A stretch of 64,000 bases of DNA from assembly GCA_964019135.1 (NCBI GenBank), contig CAXHSH010001363.1:124001-188000 (forward strand), given 5' to 3'. This DNA comes from Arenicola marina (Eukaryota > Annelida > Polychaeta > Arenicolidae). The notes beneath the pieces were generated by a model that saw only the letters and a program-made list of their open reading frames with translations, searched no databases and was not told where the DNA came from. The position numbers were made by a program, and so were the translations under genes. This document shows positions 1-9,374 of the stretch, in pieces (the stretch's first letter is position 1; every line of letters starts with the position of its first letter).

Positions 1-1290
1 TCGGTACGAGCGACATACTGCTCAAAACACTCGGTACGAGCGATATACTGCTCAAACCGTCGGTTTTATTGACATACTACGCAAAACGCTCGGTTATAGC
101 GACATACTGCACAAACCACACTCGGTTTTAGCGATATACTATTCAAGACACTCGCTTTTAGGGACATACTTCACCCAACACTCAGTTATAGCGACATACG
201 GTGCAAAACACCCGGCTGTAGTGATATAGAACACAAACAAACATGATTCGATCATTCTCTTGAAAAAAACACTCGGTTCTACCGATATACTGCTTAAAAC
301 CCTCGCTTTTAGGGATATACTACATCAAACACTTAGTTATCGCGGCATGCTCTACAAATCACTCGGCTTTAGCGATATGCAACACAAACACACATGGTTC
401 GATAATTTTATTAACCAAAACACTCGGTTCTAACGACATACGGTACAAATCACTCGGCTTTAGCGATATACAACACAAACAGACATGATTCGATCATTTT
501 ATTAACCAAAACACTCGGTACAAGCGATATACTGCTAAAAACACCCGGTTTTAGGTACAAAGTACACAAAACATCGGTTCAAGCGACATACTGTATAAAA
601 CACGCGGTTTTAGCGATATACTACTTAAAACACTCGCTTTTGGGGATATACTACATCAAACACTTAGTTATAGCGGCATACTCTACAAATCACTCGGCTT
701 TAGCGATATACAACACAAACACACATGGTTCGATCATTTTATTAAGCAAAACACTCGGTTCTAACGACATACTATTCAAAACACTCTGTTTTAAGGATTT
801 ACTACACATAACCCTCGGGTATAGCGATATACTGCAAAAAACATTCGGTTTTAGCGACATACTAGGGAAACACACCAGATTCCAGTATCCCACTGTCCAA
901 AACAATCGGTACGAGCGACATACTGCTCAAACAGTCGGTTTTATTGACATACTACGCAAAACGCTCGGTAATAGCGACATACTGCACAAACCACACTCGG
1001 TCTTAGCGATATACTATTCAAGACACTCGCTTTTAGGGATATATTACACCAAACACTCAGTTATAGCGATATACGGTACAAACACTCGGCTGTAGTGATA
1101 TAGAACAAAAACAAACATGATTCGATCATTTTCTTGAACAAAACACTCGGTTCTACCGATATACTGCTCAAAACACTCGGTTTTAGGGATTTACTATACA
1201 AAACACGCGGTTATAAGGACATACGGTACAAAACACTCGGCTTTAGAGATATACGACACAAACAGACATGATTCGATCATTTTCCTGACC
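1..1290 (+). repeat. Module 0: partial A unit (3' part)
   Basis: Matches 2233-3522 of the next unit at an offset of 2,232 bp. It begins inside cassette c4, just after the P box, and runs through c5 to c9. A private change gives CAAACCGTCGG near position 54 instead of CAAACAGTCGG. The left edge is the window edge, not a biological end. Confidence 0.95.
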
Positions 1291-1591
1291 AAAACACTCG
1301 GTTCTACCGATATGCTACTCAAAACACTCGCTTTTAGGGATATACTACACGAAGCACTCGGTTATAGGGATATACTGTACAAGACACTCGGTAATAGCGG
1401 CATACTCTACAAATCACTCGGTTCTACCGATATACTGCTCAAAACACTCGCTTTTAGGGACATACTACTAAAAACATTCGCTTTTAGAAATATACTTCAC
1501 CCAACACTCAGTTATAGCGACATCTTGTACAAATCACTCGGCTTTAGCGATATGCAACACAAACAGACATGATTCGATCATTTTATTAACC
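1291..1591 (+). repeat. Cassette c1 of the reference unit (10 monomers)
   Basis: Nine regular monomers followed by the J box at 1561-1591. It opens with the monomer containing GATATGCTACTC, which occurs once per module and was used as the module anchor. The order of variable cores is TTCTACC, TTTTAGG, TTATAGG, TAATAGC, TTCTACC, TTTTAGG, TTTTAGA, TTATAGC, CTTTAGC. Two flavours exist in the array: one ending GATATGCAACAC, and one with CGCCTTTAGG, TTATGGCG and GATATACAACAC, found just downstream of B or D tails. Confidence 0.9.
1561..1591 (+). repeat. J box, type example (31-bp cassette terminator)
   Basis: A 31-bp monomer that keeps the AAACA start but replaces the CTCGG core with ATGATTCGATCAT, a dyad with 5-bp arms around TCG, followed by TTTATTAACC. 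It always follows a CGGCTTT or CGGCTGT monomer and shifts the reading frame by one. There are nine per A unit, about one per 250 bp across the window. Subtypes replace ATGATTCG with ATGGTTCG, ATGAGTCG, ATTATTCG or ATGATTCA. No protein is assigned to it. Confidence 0.9.
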
Positions 1592-1834
1592 AAAACACTC
1601 GGTTCTAACGATATAATACTCAAAACACTCTGTTTTAAGGATTTTCTACACATGGCACTCGGTTATAGCGATATACTGCACAAACCACACTCGGTTTAAG
1701 CGATATACTATTCAAGACACTCGCTTTGAGGGATATATTACACCAAACACTCAGTTATAGCAACATCCTGTACAAATCACTCGGCTTTAGCGATATACAA
1801 CACAAACAGACATGATTCGATCATTTTATTAACC
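1592..1834 (+). repeat. Cassette c2 of the reference unit (8 monomers)
   Basis: Eight monomers, 243 bp, ending in the J box at 1804-1834 and including a 32-bp monomer (1682-1713, CCACACTCGG). Its presence or absence is the main difference between D and B modules: B plus 243 bp gives D. Confidence 0.9.
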
Positions 1835-2074
1835 AAAACACTCGGTACAAGCGATATACTGCTAAAAACACCCGGTTTTAGGTACAAACTACACAAAACA
1901 TCGGTTCAAGCGACATACTGTATAAAACACGCGGTTTTAGCGATATACTACTTAAAACACTCGCTTTTAGGGATATACCATATCAAACACTTAGTTATAG
2001 CGGCATGCTCTACAAATCACTCGGCTTTAGCGATAGACAACACAAACACACATGGTTCGATCATTTTATTAAGC
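1835..2074 (+). repeat. Cassette c3 of the reference unit (8 monomers)
   Basis: Starts with the GGTACAAGCG monomer, contains the 29-bp monomer at 1895-1923 and ends in the J box at 2044-2074 of the ACATGGTTCG subtype. It is a diverged paralogue of c7, 905 bp downstream, with the same order of variable cores, so the 74-mer contains an older internal duplication. Confidence 0.9.
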
Positions 2075-2497
2075 AAAACACTCGGTTCTAACGACATACT
2101 ATTCAAAACGCTCTGTTTTAAGGATTTACTACACATAACACTCGGTTACAGCGATATACTGTAAAAAACACTCGGTTTTAGCGACATACTAGGGAAACAC
2201 ACCAGATTTCAATATCCCATTTCCCAAAACACTCGGTACGAGCGACATACTGCTCAAAACACTCGGTACGAGCGATATACTGCTCAAACAGTCGGTTTTA
2301 TTGACATACTACGCAAAACGCTCGGTTATAGCGACATACTGCACAAACCACACTCGGTTTTAGCGATATACTATTCAAGACACTCGCTTTTAGGGACATA
2401 CTTCACCCAACACTCAGTTATAGCGACATACGGTGCAAAACACCCGGCTGTAGTGATATAGAACACAAACAAACATGATTCGATCATTCTCCTGAAA
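2075..2497 (+). repeat. Cassette c4 of the reference unit (14 monomers, with P box)
   Basis: Fourteen monomers, 423 bp. The P box lies at 2195-2225, followed by two near-identical GGTACGAGCG monomers (2226-2285), one of which is missing in modules 3 and 16. The closing J box is 2467-2497 and ends in a run of A. In A' modules this cassette carries a 91-bp insertion near its 3' end. Confidence 0.9.
2195..2225 (+). repeat. P box, TTTCAATATCCC subtype
   Basis: A 31-bp monomer with CACACCAGATTTCAATATCCC-like content and a TTTCCC end, always placed after a monomer ending CATACTAGGG and before a GGTACGAGCG monomer. This is the c4 form. Against the J box it matches at about 18 of 31 positions, including the first eight, so it may be a diverged J box. 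Confidence 0.85.
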
Positions 2498-2648
2498 AAA
2501 ACACTCGGTTCTACCGATATACTGCTTAAAACCCTCGCTTTTAGGGATATACTACATCAAACACTTAGTTATCGCGGCATGCTCTACAAATCACTCGGCT
2601 TTAGCGATATGCAACACAAACACACATGGTTCGATAATTTTATTAACC
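2498..2648 (+). repeat. Cassette c5 of the reference unit (5 monomers)
   Basis: Five monomers, 151 bp, with the diagnostic TTATCGCGGC core and a J box at 2618-2648 of the ACATGGTTCGATAAT subtype, where the dyad is lost. Its last three monomers look like the source of the A' insertion. Confidence 0.88.
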
Positions 2649-2739
2649 AAAACACTCGGTTCTAACGACATACGGTACAAATCACTCGGCTTTAGCGATA
2701 TACAACACAAACAGACATGATTCGATCATTTTATTAACC
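2649..2739 (+). repeat. Cassette c6 of the reference unit (3 monomers)
   Basis: The shortest cassette: two regular monomers plus the J box at 2709-2739, 91 bp. An equivalent three-monomer cassette closes every B and D module, there with GCGATTATAACG and a J box of the ATGAGTCGATCAT subtype. Confidence 0.88.
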
Positions 2740-2979
2740 AAAACACTCGGTACAAGCGATATACTGCTCAAAACACCCGGTTTTAGGTACAAAGTACACA
2801 AAACATCAGTTCAAGCGACATACTGTATAAAACACGCGGTTTTAGCGATATACTACTTAAAACACTCGCTTTTGGGGATATACTACATCAAACACTTAGT
2901 TATAGCGGCATACTCTACAAATCACTCGGCTTTAGCGATATACAACACAAACACACATGGTTCGATCATTTTATTGAGC
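2740..2979 (+). repeat. Cassette c7 of the reference unit (8 monomers)
   Basis: Paralogue of c3, 240 bp, told apart by CGCTTTTGGGG and GGCATACTC. It ends in the J box at 2949-2979. It follows c2 directly in all C modules, and it appears to be the donor of the patch in module 25. Confidence 0.9.
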
Positions 2980-3371
2980 AAAACACTCGGTTCTAACGAC
3001 ATACTATTCAAAACACTCTGTTTTAAGGATTTACTACACATAACCCTCGGGTATAGCGATATACTGCAAAAAACATTCGGTTTTAGCGACATACTAGGGA
3101 AACACACCAGATTCCAGTATCCCACTGTCCAAAACAATCGGTACGAGCGACATACTGCTCAAACAGTCGGTTTTATTGACATACTACGCAAAACGCTCGG
3201 TAATAGCGACATACTGCACAAACCACACTCGGTCTTAGCGATATACTATTCAAGACACTCGCTTTTAGGGATATATTACACCAAACACTCAGTTATAGCG
3301 ATATACGGTACAAACACTCGGCTGTAGTGATATAGAACAAAAACAAACATGATTCGATCATTTTCTTGAAC
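2980..3371 (+). repeat. Cassette c8 of the reference unit (13 monomers, with P box)
   Basis: Paralogue of c4 with one fewer GGTACGAGCG monomer. The P box at 3100-3130 has the CCAGTATCCCACTGTCC form. It includes the 32-bp monomer 3220-3251, the 29-bp monomer 3312-3340 and the J box 3341-3371. Confidence 0.9.
3100..3130 (+). repeat. P box, TTCCAGTATCCC subtype
   Basis: The c8 form, ending CCCACTGTCC. It is almost invariant over all A, A' and C modules. B and D modules carry two further forms, one with CAGTAACCCACTTCCC and one with CAGTATCCCATTTCCC, so the subtype identifies which cassette one is in. Confidence 0.85.
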
Positions 3372-3522
3372 AAAACACTCGGTTCTACCGATATACTGCT
3401 CAAAACACTCGGTTTTAGGGATTTACTATACAAAACACGCGGTTATAAGGACATACGGTACAAAACACTCGGCTTTAGAGATATACGACACAAACAGACA
3501 TGATTCGATCATTTTCCTGACC
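3372..3522 (+). repeat. Cassette c9 of the reference unit (5 monomers)
   Basis: Five monomers, 151 bp, with TTTTAGGGATTTAC, GCGGTTATAAGG and CTTTAGAGATATACGAC cores, ending in the J box at 3492-3522 (TTTTCCTGACC). In units preceding most B modules this J box reads CATTATTCGATCA. Confidence 0.9.
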
Positions 3523-5754
3523 AAAACACTCGGTTCTACCGATATGCTACTCAAAACACTCGCTTTTAGGGATATACTACACGAAGCACTCGGTTATAGG
3601 GATATACTGTACAAAACACTCGGTAATAGCGGCATACTCTACAAATCACTCGGTTCTACCGATATACTGCTCAAAACACTCGCTTTTAGGGACATACTAC
3701 TAAAAACATTCGCTTTTAGAAATATACTTCACCCAACACTCAGTTATAGCGACATCTTGTACAAATCACTCGGCTTTAGCGATATGCAACACAAACAGAC
3801 ATGATTCGATCATTTTATTAACCAAAACACTCGGTTCTAACGATATAATACTCAAAACACTCTGTTTTAAGGATTTTCTACACATGGCACTCGGTTATAG
3901 CGATATACTGCACAAACCACACTCGGTTTAAGCGATATACTATTCAAGACACTCGCTTTGAGGGATATATTACACCAAACACTCAGTTATAGCAACATCC
4001 TGTACAAATCACTCGGCTTTAGCGATATACAACACAAACAGACATGATTCGATCATTTTATTAACCAAAACACTCGGTACAAGCGATATACTGCTAAAAA
4101 CACCCGGTTTTAGGTACAAACTACACAAAACATCGGTTCAAGCGACATACTGTATAAAACACGCGGTTTTAGCGATATACTACTTAAAACACTCGCTTTT
4201 AGGGATATACCATATCAAACACTTAGTTATAGCGGCATGCTCTACAAATCACTCGGCTTTAGCGATATACAACACAAACACACATGGTTCGATCATTTTA
4301 TTAAGCAAAACACTCGGTTCTAACGACATACTATTCAAAACGCTCTGTTTTAAGGATTTACTACACATAACACTCGGTTACAGCGATATACTGTAAAAAA
4401 CACTCGGTTTTAGCGACATACTATGGAAACACACCAGATTTCAATATCCCATTTCCCAAAACACTCGGTACGAGCGACATACTGCTCAAAACACTCGGTA
4501 CGAGCGATATACTGCTCAAACAGTCGGTTTTATTGACATACTACGCAAAACGCTCGGTTATAGCGACATACTGCACAAACCACACTCGGTTTTAGCGATA
4601 TACTATTCAAGACACTCGCTTTTAGGGACATACTTCACCCAACACTCAGTTATAGCGACATACGGTGCAAAACACCCGGCTGTAGTGATATAGAACACAA
4701 ACAAACATGATTCGATCATTCTCCTGAAAAAAACACTCGGTTCTACCGATATACTGCTTAAAACCCTCGCTTTTAGGGATATACTACATCAAACACTTAG
4801 TTATCGCGGCATGCTCTACAAATCACTCGGCTTTAGCGATATGCAACACAAACACACATGGTTCGATAATTTTATTAACCAAAACACTCGGTTCTAACGA
4901 CATACGGTACAAATCACTCGGCTTTAGCGATATACAACACAAACAGACATGATTCGATCATTTTATTAACCAAAACACTCGGTACAAGCGATATACTGCT
5001 AAAAACACCCGGTTTTAGGTACAAAGTACACAAAACATCGGTTCAAGCGACATACTGTATAAAACACGCGGTTTTAGCGATATACTACTTAAAACACTCG
5101 CTTTTGGGGATATACTACATCAAACACTTAGTTATAGCGGCATACTCTACAAATCACTCGGCTTTAGCGATATACAACACAAACACACATGGTTCGATCA
5201 TTTTATTAAGCAAAACACTCGGTTCTAACGACATACTATTCAAAACACTCTGTTTTAAGGATTTACTACACATAACCCTCGGGTATAGCGATATACTGCA
5301 AAAAACATTCGGTTTTAGCGACATACTAGGGAAACATACCAGATTCCAGTATCCCACTGTCCAAAACAATCGGTACGAGCGACATACTGCTCAAACAGTC
5401 GGTTTTATTGACTTACTACGCAAAACGCTCGGTAATAGCGACATACTGCACAAACCACACTCGGTCTTAGCGATATACTATTCAAGACACTCGCTTTTAG
5501 GGATATATTACACCAAACACTCAGTTATAGCGATATACGGTACAAACACTCGGCTGTAGTGATATAGAACAAAAACAAACATGATTCGATCATTTTCTTG
5601 AACAAAACACTCGGTTCTACCGATATACTGCTCAAAACACTCGGTTTTAGGGATTTACTATACAAAACACGCGGTTATAAGGACATACGGTACAAAACAC
5701 TCGGCTTTAGAGATATACGACACAAACAGACATGATTCGATCATTTTCCTGACC
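3523..5754 (+). repeat. Module 2: A unit, 2,232 bp
   Basis: Same nine cassettes and same length as module 1, with roughly eight substitutions by eye (about 0.4%). Private or rare changes are CTATGG for CTAGGG near 4424, CATACCAG for CACACCAG at 5337, and ACTTACTACG for ACATACTACG at 5413. Confidence 0.95.
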
Positions 5755-7956
5755 AAAACACTCGGTTCTACCGATATGCTACTCAAAACACTCGCTTTTA
5801 GGGATATACTACACGAAGCACTCGGTTATAGGGATATACTGTACAAAACACTCGGTAATAGCGGCATACTCTACAAATCACTCGGTTCTACCGATATACT
5901 GCTCAAAACACTCGCTTTTAGGGACATACTACTAAAAACATTCGCTTTTAGAAATATACTTCACCCAACACTCAGTTATAGCGACATCTTGTACAAATCA
6001 CTCGGCTTTAGCGATATGCAACACAAACAGACATGATTCGATCATTTTATTAACCAAAACACTCGGTTCTAACGATATAATACTCAAAACACTCTGTTTT
6101 AAGGATTTTCTACACATGGCACTCGGTTATAGCGATATACTGCACAAACCACACTCGGTTTAAGCGATATACTATTCAAGACACTCGCTTTGAGGGATAT
6201 ATTACACCAAACACTCAGTTATAGCAACATCCTGTACAAATCACTCGGCTTTAGCGATATACAACACAAACAGACATGATTCGATCATTTTATTAACCAA
6301 AACACTCGGTACAAGCGATATACTGCTAAAAACACCCGGTTTTAGGTACAAACTACACAAAACATCGGTTCAAGCGACACACTGTATAAAACACGCGGTT
6401 TTAGCGATATACTACTTAAAACACTCGCTTTTAGGGATATACCATATCAAACACTTAGTTATAGCGGCATGCTCTACAAATCACTCGGCTTTAGCGATAT
6501 ACAACACAAACACACATGGTTCGATCATTTTATTAAGCAAAACACTCGGTTCTAACGACATACTATTCAAAACGCTCTGTTTTAAGGATTTACTACACAT
6601 AACACTCGGTTACAGCGATATACTGTAAAAAACACTCGGTTTTAGCGACATACTAGGGAAACACACCAGATTTCAATATCCCATTTCCCAAAACACTCGG
6701 TACGAGCGATATACTGCTCAAACAGTCGGTTTTATTGACATACTACGCAAAACGCTCGGTTATAGCGACATACTGCACAAACCACACTCGGTTTTAGCGA
6801 TATACTATTCAAGACACTCGCTTTTAGGGACATACTTCACCCAACACTCAGTTATAGCGACATACGGTGCAAAACACCCGGCTGTAGTGATATAGAACAC
6901 AAACAAACATGATTCGATCATTCTCCTGAAAAAAACACTCGGTTCTACCGATATACTGCTTAAAACCCTCGCTTTTAGGGATATACTACATCAAACACTT
7001 AGTTATCGCGGCATGCTCTACAAATCACTCGGCTTTAGCGATATGCAACACAAACACACATGGTTCGATAATTTTATTAACCAAAACACTCGGTTCTAAC
7101 GACATACGGTACAAATCACTCGGCTTTAGCGATATACAACACAAACAGACATGATTCGATCATTTTATTAACCAAAACACTCGGTACAAGCGATATACTG
7201 CTAAAAACACCCGGTTTTAGGTACAAAGTACACAAAACATCGGTTCAAGCGACATACTGTATAAAACACGCGGTTTTAGCGATATACTACTTAAAACACT
7301 CGCTTTTGGGGATATACTACATCAAACACTTAGTTATAGCGGCATACTCTACAAATCACTCGGCTTTAGCGATATACAACACAAACACACATGGTTCGAT
7401 CATTTTATTAAGCAAAACACTCGGTTCTAACGACATACTATTCAAAACACTCTGTTTTAAGGATTTACTACACATAACCCTCGGGTATAGCGATATACTG
7501 CAAAAAACATTCGGTTTTAGCGACATACTAGGGAAACACACCAGATTCCAGTATCCCACTGTCCAAAACAATCGGTACGAGCGACATACTGCTCAAACAG
7601 TCGGTTTTATTGACATACTACGCAAAACGCTCGGTAATAGCGACATACTGCACAAACCACACTCGGTCTTAGCGATATACTATTCAAGACACTCGCTTTT
7701 AGGGATATATTACACCAAACACTCAGTTATAGCGATATACGGTACAAACACTCGGCTGTAGTGATATAGAACAAAAACAAACATGATTCGATCATTTTCT
7801 TGAACAAAACACTCGGTTCTACCGATATACTGCTTAAAACACTCGGTTTTAGGGATTTACTATACAAAACACGCGGTTATAAGGACATACAATACAAAAC
7901 ACTCGGCTTTAGAGATATACGACACAAACAGACATTATTCGATCATTTTCCTGACC
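5755..7956 (+). repeat. Module 3: A unit lacking one monomer, 2,202 bp
   Basis: An A unit in which one of the two GGTACGAGCG monomers after the first P box is missing (around 6695-6725), an exact 30-bp contraction. It also carries GCGACACACTG near 6380, CATACAATACAAAAC near 7890 and CATTATTCG near 7934. The same set recurs in module 16. Confidence 0.94.
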
Positions 7957-9374
7957 AAAACACTCGGTTCTACCGATATGCTACTCAAAACACTCGCTTT
8001 TAGGGATATACTACACGAAGCACTCGGTTATAGGGATATACTGTACAAAACACTCGGTAATAGCGGCATACTCTACAAATCACTCGGTTCTACCGATATA
8101 CTGCTCAAAACACTCGCTTTTAGGGACATACTACTAAAAACATTCGCTTTTAGAAATATACTTCACCCAACACTCAGTTATAGCGACATCCTGTACAAAT
8201 CACTCGGCTTTAGCGATAAGCAACACAAACAGACATGATTCGATCATTTTATTAACCAAAACACTCGGTACAAGCGATAAACTGCTAAAAACACCCGGTT
8301 TTAGGTACAAAATACACAAAACATTCGGTTCAAGCGACATACTGTATAAAACACGCGGTTTTAGCGATATACTACTTAAAACACTCGCTTTTAGGGATAT
8401 ACTACATGAAACACTTAGTTATAGTGGCATACTCTACAAATCACTCGGCTTTAGCGATAAAAAACACAAACACACATTGTTCAATAATTTTATTAAGCAA
8501 AACACTCGGTTCTAACGACATACTACTCAAAACACTCTGTTTTAAGGATTTACTACACATAACACTCGGGTATAGCGATATACTGTAAAAACATTCGGTT
8601 TTAGCGACATACTAGGGAAACACACCAGATTCCAGTAACCCACTTCCCAAAACAATCGGTACGAGCGACATACTGCTCAAACAGTCGGTTTTATTGACAT
8701 AATACGCAAAACGCTCGGTTATAGCGACATACTGCACAAACCACACTCGGTTTTAGGGATATATTACACCAAACACTCAGTTATAGCGACATACGGTACA
8801 AAACACTCGGCTGTAGGGATATAGAACACAAACAAACATGATTCAATCATTTTCTTGAACAAAACACTCGGTTCTAACGATATGCTACTCAAAACAATCT
8901 GTTTTAAGGATTTACTACACATAACACTCGGTTATAGCGATATACTGTAAAAAACACTCGGTTTTAGCGACATACTAGGGAAACACACCAGATTCCAGTA
9001 TCCCATTTCCCAAAACAATCGGTACGAGCGCCATACTGCTCACAACACTCGGTACGAGCGATATACTGCTCAAACAGTCGGTTTTATTGACATTCGACGC
9101 AAAACGCTCGGTTATAGCGACATACTGCACAAACCACACTCGGTTTTAGCGATATACTATTCAAGACACTCGCTTTTAGGGACATACTTGACCCAACACT
9201 CAGTTATAGCGACATACGGTACAAAACACTCGGCTGTAGTGATATAGAACACAAACAAACATGATTCGATCATTTTCTTGAACAAAACACGCGATTATAA
9301 CGACATACGGTACAAAACACTCGGCTTTAGCGATATACGACACAAACAGACATGAGTCGATCATTTTCTTGACC
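7957..9374 (+). repeat. Module 4: B unit, 1,418 bp, 47 monomers
   Basis: Cassettes of 10, 8, 12, 14 and 3 monomers (301+241+362+423+91). After c1 it passes directly to a GGTACAAGCGATAAACTG monomer, so c2 is absent. Diagnostic signs are AATACACAAAACATTCGG, a J box reduced to CATTGTTCAATAATTT, and a J box with ATGATTCAATCAT, a perfect 6-bp-arm dyad around one base. Private: GATAAGCAAC near 8218. Confidence 0.92.

Larger units (their letters stand above)
1291..3522 (+). repeat. Module 1: A unit, 74-monomer reference higher-order repeat
   Basis: Parsed monomer by monomer: 74 monomers, 2,232 bp, with 9 J boxes and 2 P boxes of 31 bp, three 32-bp monomers and five 29-bp monomers (2,220+11+6-5). 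This unit defines cassettes c1 to c9 used for all other modules. Private variants include GATAGACAAC near 2035, ATCAGTTCAAG near 2806 and TTGAGC at the end of the J box near 2975. Confidence 0.95.

Noticed and set aside
1332..1339. TTTTAGGG telomere-like octamer
   Set aside because: It occurs singly within monomers, never in tandem, as part of the CGCTTTTAGGGATAT core.
2922..3137. 71-codon minus-strand open frame starting in the P box, present in most A and C modules
   Set aside because: It is conserved only because the DNA unit is conserved. It crosses ordinary monomers and a J box, and nothing suggests a protein domain.
1291..3522. CRISPR array (about 30-bp direct repeats)
   Set aside because: There are no unique spacers; repeats abut directly and diverge in an ordered, recurring way. 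No cas genes are present.
8334..8348. Partial CENP-B box resemblance (TTCGGTTCAAGCGAC)
   Set aside because: It matches TTCG, the central A and CG, but lacks the final GG, and it occurs only in B and D cassettes. Likely chance in CG-containing monomers.
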